Of a stretch of 35,877 nucleotides of DNA, positions 30,347 through 35,877 are shown one piece after another. Positions within the stretch are counted from its first letter, which is position 1. Every line of letters begins with the position of its first letter. A model generated the notes under the pieces. It had not been told where the DNA came from, did no database searches, and was given only the letters and a program-made list of their open reading frames with translations. A program made the translations under genes and the position numbers. The stretch comes from an uncultured Bacilli bacterium (GTDB lineage Bacteria; Bacillota_I; Bacilli_A; RF39; UBA660), in contig CANQNA010000003.1 of assembly GCA_947625005.1 (NCBI GenBank), forward strand, positions 1 through 35,877. Reading direction: 5' to 3'.

Positions 30347-31491
30347 GTTTTGTCACCCTCTTTCTCATTTCCTTTGCTGAATGCTGCACTATAATTTTTA
30401 GTTATATAATGCGTATTAGCCCATTCCTCATCTACTTCATCAAATTTAACAATTCTTCTAATTTCATTTGGACTATAACCATTTCTAATTAATGCCTCTT
30501 GATTAGAAGCTGATTCTAATATATCAATATGTTGTAATGATGATGTATCAATTCTTAAATATGTTCCTTTAAGATATAAATCTTTTCCATATAATTTTCG
30601 ATTTATTTCATCCTCAAACATATTCGCAATTGGATCTAAACAAAATGTTTGAAAGCTCTTGATAGAACTTTTTAATTCTGCTAGATTTCCTAACAATAAA
30701 CCTTTAGGAATATTAAAAGCTATTCCTGTAATTGAAAATACTTCATCAATTAATTTATTTATCTCATCGCTATTAGTAGTAGAAGTTGTATTATTCGATT
30801 CTATAAAATCGAATCCATCTTCAACAGGCATTACAGCATTTGCTGAATTAAAATAATCTTTAAATTTTTCATGAATATAATCTCGTAAAGCTTCTTGATC
30901 ATTAAATCTTTGAGAAAAAGTTGTTGCGATTTTTACTTTTCCTTTAATTCCACCTTTTTTACTGTAATCTCTCATAGCATGAGATAATAATTTCCCATAC
31001 GATGAATATAAACCATTTATTAAGTCTGTGACTTTTTTATAATTTAATTGTGTATAGAAAACTTCATTCATAAAGTATTTCTTTTTCATCGTTAGATCGC
31101 CAATTTGAACATTAGTAAAATCATTAGGATATAAAACTTTATCACCTTTTGTAAATGAATCTGCAATATAAAAATAACCATTCGCTTGAATGATTAATAC
31201 TTCATTTTCAAATACAAGTTGTGATATTGCTTGATTCCAAAATACTTGAGCATTTTGATTTGGATTAGGCTCAATATTAAACAGATAATAATTATCCTTT
31301 TTAATTTCCTTTTTCTTGTAATATGTTTTAAATTCACTATTAGCTAGACCTTTAGAAATTAAGTTTATAGCACTAAATATAGCTAATTCTTTATAATACA
31401 CTTCTAGCAAAACATCTGCATCAAAGGATTCGGATAAATTAGCGATTCCATCTTTGGTAAAAGCAAACTTTAACCAATTCAACAATCCCAT
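30343..31491 (-). CDS. Portal protein, HK97 family (382 aa)
   Basis: Motifs KELAIFSAINLISKGLANSE, FNIEPNPNQNAQVFWNQAIS, LLGNLAELKSSIKSFQTFCL are characteristic of HK97-type portals, with the expected length of about 380-400. Ring protein at the DNA entry vertex. ATGA-type overlap with the protease gene. Confidence 0.93.
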   Translation of the reverse strand: MGLLNWLKFAFTKDGIANLSESFDADVLLEVYYKELAIFSAINLISKGLANSEFKTYYKKKEIKKDNYYLFNIEPNPNQNAQVFWNQAISQLVFENEVLIIQANGYFYIADSFTKGDKVLYPNDFTNVQIGDLTMKKKYFMNEVFYTQLNYKKVTDLINGLYSSYGKLLSHAMRDYSKKGGIKGKVKIATTFSQRFNDQEALRDYIHEKFKDYFNSANAVMPVEDGFDFIESNNTTSTTNSDEINKLIDEVFSITGIAFNIPKGLLLGNLAELKSSIKSFQTFCLDPIANMFEDEINRKLYGKDLYLKGTYLRIDTSSLQHIDILESASNQEALIRNGYSPNEIRRIVKFDEVDEEWANTHYITKNYSAAFSKGNEKEGDKT

Positions 31492-31506
31492 ATAATCCCA
31501 CCTTTC

Positions 31507-33180
31507 CTAAAATGTTATTGCACCAAGCAATTCACCTTGATTGTTATCAAACTGAATTTCATTTTCGATACTAATTGCTGCAACTAATGCCATAAAACCA
31601 TCTGTTTTTCTTAATTTTGGCTCGATTTTTTTATAAGATTTATTCCCTTTTTTATCAATATCTACAAAAGTATTGTTGGTGTACCATCTCATCATAGGAT
31701 CATCACCAAAAATTATTTTATGATTGGCAAATATTTCATCAATTAGCGGAGCAACTTTGTTGTGCGTAATGTAACCATTTCCTATAAGCACGAGTAATCC
31801 GTCCGGATGTTCTTTATTTTGCGGATATATACCATATTTGTTAAATGTTTCTTTCAAAGCATTATAACGGAATCTATCCATCGCAATTCTTTTTATTCCA
31901 TATTTCTCAAGAGCTTTTAAAAACCACTTTACAACTAATTCTGGATCTATTGTATTTCCCTTTGTAATTTCTGCTATTCCTTTCTCGATTGCTAAATCGA
32001 TATCAAACTTAATTGCTTTTAGATATGGACTTTTTTCACAGATAAATGTGTGATGTAACCAGATATATTTATTATCTTTCTTGAATAATAACCCTACAGC
32101 ACAAAAATCTCGAATTTCTGCATAGTCTAAACCACCAACAGCGGTATATTTTTCTAAATTCGGTATTTTTTGATTAGTAGCTTCTATATCTTCCCATTTT
32201 GCAACGGCTGTAGCTTCTTCACGATGTGGAATATTCATTCTTTTTGTCATGAACTCATTTCTTTCATGCGGACGAATCTGCATTGATTGATACTTATCAA
32301 GCATTTCTTGTTTTAATTCCGGTAAATAGTTTATGGCTGGACATGGTTTTTCCCACATTTCTGGATTATCTACTTCTGCCGGATCATCTAATTCACATAC
32401 AAATGGAAACATTCTCGAATTAGGTATTGAGCCATCTAAAACGCAAGCCGCTTCATCATCATAAGAATCTAAAACACCATCTCGTACATTACCATCTGTC
32501 GTAATCATAAAAGTACGGCTATCTGGCTTTTTACCAAATCCTGATGTATGAACATCTATGTTCTTAAAACTCTCATAAGCATGAATCTCATCGAATATTA
32601 AGCATCCAGGTCTTCCTCCATCTTTTGTTTTAGGATTTGAAGTATAAAACTTAATACTTGATCGTGTTTTCTTAAATGTTATTTTTTCCTTTGTATATAA
32701 AAATTTTTTAGCAAGTTTCGAGTTATGCGGATCATCAATAACATTATAAACATCTTCAAATGATGTTTTAGCTTGTTCTTCACTATTAGCTATAATCTCT
32801 ACATTATAACCCATAACATTGTTTATGTTTGAAACAAGAATAAAAGCAAGAGCTGAAATTAAACCATTTTTTCCATTACCTCTACCCATTTTTAAATAAA
32901 ATTCTTTAAAAACTAGCTTATTATCGCTCCTAAAACGCAAAAAAATACATGCTAAAATGTATTTTTGGAATGGAAATAGTTTAAAAAAATACTTTTCAAT
33001 AGCTCGAATTGATTTCTCAATTTTATCTTCTTCAAAATAAACATCCAGTTTTAATTTCGACTTTACTAATTCAATATTTTGTAACCTTTTTTTATTAGCT
33101 TTCTCTTTTCCAGATTCTACTAAATCAAAATATTCTTGTACATATTTATTATTACAATTCGTCATCATCATCACCATCAT
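31507..33180 (-). CDS. terL: Terminase large subunit (557 aa)
   Basis: ATPase domain with Walker A GRGNGKN (99-105) and Walker B CLIFDEIH (193-200); nuclease domain starts at GGLDYAEIRDF with Asp352 (numbering from the first ATG). Typical Terminase_1 family length. The N-terminus has several ATGs (MMVMMM); the last is as likely as the first. Overlaps the small-subunit gene by 29 bases. Confidence 0.96.
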   Translation of the reverse strand: MMVMMMTNCNNKYVQEYFDLVESGKEKANKKRLQNIELVKSKLKLDVYFEEDKIEKSIRAIEKYFFKLFPFQKYILACIFLRFRSDNKLVFKEFYLKMGRGNGKNGLISALAFILVSNINNVMGYNVEIIANSEEQAKTSFEDVYNVIDDPHNSKLAKKFLYTKEKITFKKTRSSIKFYTSNPKTKDGGRPGCLIFDEIHAYESFKNIDVHTSGFGKKPDSRTFMITTDGNVRDGVLDSYDDEAACVLDGSIPNSRMFPFVCELDDPAEVDNPEMWEKPCPAINYLPELKQEMLDKYQSMQIRPHERNEFMTKRMNIPHREEATAVAKWEDIEATNQKIPNLEKYTAVGGLDYAEIRDFCAVGLLFKKDNKYIWLHHTFICEKSPYLKAIKFDIDLAIEKGIAEITKGNTIDPELVVKWFLKALEKYGIKRIAMDRFRYNALKETFNKYGIYPQNKEHPDGLLVLIGNGYITHNKVAPLIDEIFANHKIIFGDDPMMRWYTNNTFVDIDKKGNKSYKKIEPKLRKTDGFMALVAAISIENEIQFDNNQGELLGAITF

Positions 33181-33514
33181 CTGGCGATTTAGAATTCATC
33201 TTTGACGGTTTCAAACCGAGGGCATCAAGTAGTTTTAACATTTGGGCATTTGTACGATTCATAAGATCAATACTAGGATTGCTCTTTCTTCCTTTTTGGC
33301 CACCCCCATTGTCGTATTCTAATGACACACCTCTATCTTCAATGTCCTGGGCTAGCATACATTCTGTATCATACATAGTAAGATAATTTTGTAATAAATC
33401 CTCTGTATAATCATTGTAATTGTCAGCAAGTTCTAACTGCTCTCTTAGACTATAATAGATTTTTCCTCTTTTTCCGGAAAGTCTTTTTTTCTTCTTTTTT
33501 GAGCTGGCTGCCAT
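33152..33514 (-). CDS. terS: Terminase small subunit, P27-like (120 aa)
   Basis: Start at ATG 33514 (MAASSKKKKKRL), with a G-rich ribosome site GGGGGGT seven bases upstream; a GTG three codons earlier is possible. Basic N-terminus, helical middle (LADNYNDYTEDLLQNYLTMY), NPSIDLMNRTNAQMLKLLDA and an acidic tail (DDGDDDDEL) match P27-type small terminases that recognise the packaging site. Confidence 0.85.
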   Translation of the reverse strand: MAASSKKKKKRLSGKRGKIYYSLREQLELADNYNDYTEDLLQNYLTMYDTECMLAQDIEDRGVSLEYDNGGGQKGRKSNPSIDLMNRTNAQMLKLLDALGLKPSKMNSKSPDDGDDDDEL

Positions 33515-33539
33515 ATACACCACCCCCCTTCACATGAAT

Positions 33540-33623
33540 TTTTGCAAAATCCTCCGAAGTCACTGCCCCCTCACGTTTACTTAACCCCCAAAAATGAGGT
33601 CAAATTTTTTGACCGGGGGGGAT
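33540..33623. other. Candidate cos/packaging region upstream of terS
   Basis: About 84 bases between HNH and terS with GC blocks (CCCCC at 33566-33570; seven G at 33615-33621) in otherwise AT-rich DNA, and an inverted repeat GGTCAAA-TTT-TTTGACC at 33598-33614. HNH plus P27 terminases usually go with cohesive-end packaging and cos lies here. The actual nicks cannot be read from sequence. Confidence 0.45.
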
Positions 33624-33926
33624 TTACCATCGCTCCTCATTTGTAAATTTTTTCGAAACTTGGTATTTAAATCGTTCGTGGATTTCATTATGACATCTCG
33701 TGCATAAAGTAATTAAATTACTATCAACAAACGCAAGTTCTGGAAAGTCTTGAAGTTCTTTCTTATGATGTACTTCTAGCTTAACTTTCTTCCCTATGCC
33801 ATGTGGATTATTCGTAGTTACTTTTCCTTTTGACTTACATCTTTGACATTCGTAGTGATCTCGCTTTAAGATTTGTAATCTCTTTTTCTTCCAACGAGTT
33901 GTATGATAGAAACTATCATCTGTTAT
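33624..33926 (-). CDS. HNH endonuclease of the packaging module (100 aa), start codon unusual
   Basis: Open frame SFYHTTRWKKKRLQILKRDH, YECQRCK, KLEVHHKKELQDFPELAFVD, NLITLCTRCHNEIHERF, a textbook HNH domain with two CxxC zinc pairs. No ATG, GTG or TTG lies between the upstream in-frame stop and the domain; the best start is ATA at 33926, overlapping the TAA of the acidic-protein gene (ATAA), so it may be made by coupled reinitiation or frameshift. HNH partners of large terminase are needed for cos cleavage in HK97-like phages. Confidence 0.85.
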   Translation of the reverse strand: MTDDSFYHTTRWKKKRLQILKRDHYECQRCKSKGKVTTNNPHGIGKKVKLEVHHKKELQDFPELAFVDSNLITLCTRCHNEIHERFKYQVSKKFTNEERW

Positions 33927-34333
33927 TCGTTTGGGTTGCTATCATCACTTGCATTAGATTCTTCTGTATTGCTTGGATCAGTTGCTTCTGTGTCAGTAGA
34001 TTTATCTTCTTCTGCATCACTTGAATCAGCTACTTCTGCGTCAGTAGGTTTATCTTCTTCTGCATCTGGAGTATCTGAATCTTCTACAACATCCGCTTTT
34101 GCAACTTCTAATTCTTCATCTTCATATTTACAGAAACCTGCTGCTACTAATTTATCAGCTCTATCTTTATTAGTTCTGTAATAGCTATTTGGTCCTGATG
34201 AAATAACTCTGTTATTATCAGTAGCATCTTTAAAATTTCTAATAACATTTACTAAAACAGTAACACTATCATTATCAGCTTCTGTAACAGGCTCTTTTAC
34301 AACAGACTCTTTCATATTAACTTTCTTTGCCAT
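33923..34333 (-). CDS. Acidic repeat protein, YqbF-like N-terminus (136 aa)
   Basis: Residues 1-75 contain VLVNVIRNF and RTNKDRADKLVAAGFCKYED, similar to phage YqbF-type or HeH-like small modules. Residues 80-136 are Asp/Glu/Ser/Thr repeats (SDAEEDKSTDTEATDPSNTE). At DNA level a 34-base segment repeats at 33985-34018 and 34033-34066 (two mismatches, 48-base unit), so the tail probably varies in length. GGAGGG ribosome site. First gene after the presumed late promoter. Confidence 0.75.
   Translation of the reverse strand: MAKKVNMKESVVKEPVTEADNDSVTVLVNVIRNFKDATDNNRVISSGPNSYYRTNKDRADKLVAAGFCKYEDEELEVAKADVVEDSDTPDAEEDKPTDAEVADSSDAEEDKSTDTEATDPSNTEESNASDDSNPNE
33985..34066. repeat. 48-bp period coding repeat in the acidic tail
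   Basis: Copies at 33985-34018 and 34033-34066 match at 32 of 34 positions. They encode 16-residue acidic units. Confidence 0.75.
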
Positions 34334-34359
34334 TGCTTATTCCCTCCTTTAAAAATTAT

Positions 34360-34391
34360 AAAAAAAAAGCATTGCTTAATCGGTGCAATAC
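34360..34391 (-). terminator. Terminator/attenuator before the late genes
   Basis: GTATTGC-ACCGATTAA-GCAATGC (7 bp, one G-U) followed by nine T on the - strand, located between the presumed late promoter and the first late gene. Suggests attenuation or antitermination control. Confidence 0.75.
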
Positions 34392-34392
34392 T

Positions 34393-34437
34393 CAAAAACC
34401 TTTGTACATCCATAAGGGATTACAAATGTAAGCCATT
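34393..34437 (-). CDS. Possible 14-residue leader peptide
   Basis: ATG to TGA reading MAYICNPLWMYKGF, ending a few bases before the terminator hairpin at 34360-34391. The ribosome site is weak. The layout (short peptide then terminator then operon) is like translational attenuation, but chance is possible. Confidence 0.3.
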
Positions 34438-34460
34438 TTTTTAAATAATCTCACGATACT

Positions 34461-34502
34461 ATATTACCACAAATTTTTTAGGATTTTGTAAGATTTTGTA
34501 AG
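34461..34502 (-). promoter_or_regulatory. Candidate late promoter with tandem activator sites
   Basis: Two exact tandem copies of ATTTTGTAAG (34483-34492, 34493-34502; + strand) lie just upstream of an extended -10, TGGTAATAT (- strand, ending 34461), with TTACAA as a poor -35 at 19 bases. A weak -35 with 10-bp phased repeats is typical of an activator-dependent promoter; the HTH protein encoded directly upstream is the likely activator. Confidence 0.55.
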
Positions 34503-34518
34503 AACTTTTAAAAATCGG

Positions 34519-34971
34519 CTAATTTTTTTGTCTTAACTCATCATCAATTTCTTTTTCGATTTGCTTTAATTGATCCCTAATTTTCGATATCAATTCGTAT
34601 GTGTATTCTCTTGAATAACTTATAACTCTAGCAACTTCTCGAGTTTTAAATTTTGAGATAAACTTTAAATGATAGATAATATCATCTAAATCTTTGCTGC
34701 TTTTTAAGTCTTCTAATTTTTGATCTACAATAGTCTTTCGATGTTCATACAATATTCTTTGATACTTAATTATTTCTTCACCATCAACTTTAGCTGAAAT
34801 TAAACTACTCATTTTATCTGATAAATGACTACCACTAGTTGTAACATCTTTTAATTGCGATGCCGTTTTTGTTAATTCTAATAAAATACCATCTATTTTT
34901 GCTTGCGAATTTTCTAAATCTCGTTTTGCCACAATCATTTTATACCAACATTTATGATATTCTTTATACAT
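34519..34971 (-). CDS. Probable late transcription regulator (ArpU/RinA/DUF1492-like) (150 aa)
   Basis: Long helical N-terminal half (ILLELTKTASQLKDVTTSGS; KYQRILYEHRKTIVDQKLED) and a C-terminal sigma-region-4-like HTH (ISKFKTREVARVISYSREYT, YELISKI). This composition and position (end of early genes, just before HNH and terminase) match the phage late activators annotated as ArpU, RinA or DUF1492. Expected to switch on the late operon at 34461-34502. Confidence 0.75.
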   Translation of the reverse strand: MYKEYHKCWYKMIVAKRDLENSQAKIDGILLELTKTASQLKDVTTSGSHLSDKMSSLISAKVDGEEIIKYQRILYEHRKTIVDQKLEDLKSSKDLDDIIYHLKFISKFKTREVARVISYSREYTYELISKIRDQLKQIEKEIDDELRQKN

Positions 34972-35022
34972 TTATTATCACCCCTTATTTTTAAAAAATA
35001 AAGTTATGATATGTTCTATGTA

Positions 35023-35292
35023 TTATTTTATTCTTTTAATCAAAAATTCTTCATACAAGTAATGTTCTACCATTACTTGTTTACCTAAAAACTCTAATTC
35101 GTAGAAATCATTATTTGCAAAAATCATGATCATGTGTATATCAAGCATTTTTTCAAACTCTGTAGAAGACATTTCATCTCTATTTCCTAATTTTTCTTTT
35201 ACTAACAAAATTGTTTCTTCTTTTAATTCTTCTTCTGTCTTTTCTCTTCTTTTTTCCGCAAATTCTTCACTTTCCAATTTTTCGTTTTCCAT
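35023..35292 (-). CDS. Small acidic/charged protein (89 aa)
   Basis: MENEKLESEEFAEKRREKTE, then helical segments with FEKMLDIHMIMIFANNDFYE. GAGGTG ribosome site. Its start overlaps the small membrane-protein gene before it. No family recognised. Confidence 0.6.
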   Translation of the reverse strand: MENEKLESEEFAEKRREKTEEELKEETILLVKEKLGNRDEMSSTEFEKMLDIHMIMIFANNDFYELEFLGKQVMVEHYLYEEFLIKRIK

Positions 35293-35378
35293 AATTTCAC
35301 CTCTTTTCCAGAAAATTTAATATATAAATCTGATCCAACATAACCGATTATAAATCCTAACAGAAGCCAAGAAATCAT
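35223..35378 (-). CDS. Small membrane protein (51 aa)
   Basis: Starts at ATG 35378 in an ATGA overlap with the preceding stop, AAGGAG nine bases upstream. A transmembrane helix (MISWLLLGFIIGYVGSDLYI) is followed by a Lys-rich tail. Its last 70 bases overlap the 89-residue gene in another frame, so the true end may differ. Confidence 0.5.
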   Translation of the reverse strand: MISWLLLGFIIGYVGSDLYIKFSGKEVKLWKTKNWKVKNLRKKEEKRQKKN

Positions 35379-35596
35379 TGCTTAATTACTCCTTGCAATT
35401 TATCTAATTCCTCAAATAATCTAATTTCCTTATTAGGATCTTTAGGCTTTTCAAAAATTGATATTGTACAAATTAAATTAGGTGTTCCTATTTGACATCT
35501 AGCTACTTTATGCTGCTTAATTTCTTCAATTATGTTATTTTTATCTGATAATAAATTATGAGATTGATTTTTGATAATTTCTAATTCACTTTTCAT
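35375..35596 (-). CDS. Small protein of unknown function (73 aa)
   Basis: ATG 35596 preceded by AAGAGGTGATTATTT. Helical N-terminus (KSELEIIKNQSHNLLSDKNN), Cys-containing middle (ARCQIGTPNLICTISIF) and helical end. Function unknown. Confidence 0.6.
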   Translation of the reverse strand: MKSELEIIKNQSHNLLSDKNNIIEEIKQHKVARCQIGTPNLICTISIFEKPKDPNKEIRLFEELDKLQGVIKQ

Positions 35597-35602
35597 AAAT
35601 AA

Positions 35603-35689
35603 TCACCTCTTATTTTTGATATAATCGATAATACAAATCAAAACAATTGTTACGCAAATCGTAAGAACAATAATTACTGAATCGCTCAT
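35603..35689 (-). CDS. Very small membrane peptide (28 aa)
   Basis: ATG 35689 with a strong GGAGGTAAAAT leader. Residues 5-22 (VIIVLTICVTIVLICIID) form one transmembrane helix. Ends at TGA 35603; the next gene follows closely. Typical of tiny phage membrane peptides; function unknown. Confidence 0.6.
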   Translation of the reverse strand: MSDSVIIVLTICVTIVLICIIDYIKNKR

Positions 35690-35699
35690 ATTTTACCTC

Positions 35700-35877
35700 C
35701 TACTTAAATCTAAATTCATTTAATATTTTTGATATTTCTTTTTTTGATTTTTGCTGATATTGTTCTGTTGTTTTTGTACTTTCATGGCCTAAAATATCAG
35801 CAACTACTAAACTATCATTATCAACATGCCCTGTTAATTCTTTCCCCAGAAGATGCCTAAAAGCATGCGGATGCCCA
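35700..35877 (-). CDS. Second tyrosine recombinase, C-terminal part (continues from position 1)
   Basis: Ends at TAG 35700. Contains ILGHESTKTTEQYQQKSKKE: the second catalytic His and the nucleophile Tyr. Joined to 1-775 it makes a 291-residue XerC/D-like recombinase. Bases 35801-35877 repeat the beginning of the window. Confidence 0.9.
   Translation of the reverse strand, partial: GHPHAFRHLLGKELTGHVDNDSLVVADILGHESTKTTEQYQQKSKKEISKILNEFRFK
35801..35876. repeat. End overlap of a circular assembly, copy 2
   Basis: Identical to bases 1-76; the last base of the window (35877) differs from base 77. See copy 1. Confidence 0.93.

Noticed and set aside
33903..34181. Ser/Ala-rich open frame on the + strand
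   Set aside because: Antisense shadow of the acidic repeat tail of the 136-residue gene.
1..35877. 76-base end repeat as a true phage direct terminal repeat
   Set aside because: It falls inside a recombinase gene that becomes intact when the copies are merged, and is of assembler-overlap length; terminal repeats usually lie near terminase.
1..35877. Mycoplasma-type code (TGA = Trp)
   Set aside because: TGA ends several genes with clean overlaps (for example at 9803 and 35375) and Trp is encoded by TGG throughout.
1..35877. tRNA genes or insertion sequences
   Set aside because: No cloverleaf with a TTCGANNC arm and no transposase frame was noticed; TTCGA matches at 10547-10635 are operator dyads. 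This was by eye, not by a covariance search.

Overview
The window is a complete temperate tailed phage (siphovirus-like, HK97-type head) from a low-GC Gram-positive host. The DNA is strongly AT-rich, Shine-Dalgarno sites of the AGGAGG type precede most genes, TGA is used as a stop (so not the Mycoplasma code), and the genes resemble Bacillota phages (SpoVG, ParB-methylase, P27-type small terminase, HK97 capsid). The host could be a gut Clostridia/Erysipelotrichia/Bacilli member, but the sequence alone does not fix it. The first 76 bases recur at 35801-35876, and a tyrosine recombinase gene reads in frame across the join. The molecule is therefore a circular assembly of about 35,800 bp cut inside that gene.

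Layout. 10697-12725 (+ strand) is the lysogeny block: an HTH repressor, a gap holding a probable divergent small RNA, and the integrase. A probable attP region lies at 12726-13019. Everything else is on the - strand and reads as one long leftward unit around the circle. It starts at a consensus promoter (10573-10601) overlapped by repressor operators and runs through a Cro-like regulator and early genes (10526 down to 903): a DUF6291-like replication protein, an iteron-rich probable origin, a coiled-coil protein, SpoVG, an HNH nuclease, a ParB-methyltransferase and many small unknown or membrane proteins. It then crosses the join through the second recombinase (775 to 1, then 35877 to 35700) and reaches a putative late activator (34519-34971).

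The late genes (34333 to 13020) follow in classical order: acidic protein, HNH, small and large terminase, portal, ClpP-like protease, capsid, connectors, major tail protein, two tail chaperones joined by a -1 frameshift, tape measure, Dit, Tal, two baseplate/fibre proteins, receptor-binding protein, reverse transcriptase, fibre chaperone, holin genes and endolysin, ending at a strong terminator (12989-13013).

The standout system is a diversity-generating retroelement (DGR) in the tail-tip region. The 580-residue receptor-binding protein ends in a C-type-lectin/FGE-like domain whose last ~34 codons (VR, 16852-16955) match a template repeat (TR, 16603-16706). All 15 differences fall at template adenines of the coding strand. 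A DGR-type reverse transcriptase (YMDD, IGNFTSQ) lies just beyond the TR. No avd accessory gene is visible. The system should let the phage vary its receptor specificity.
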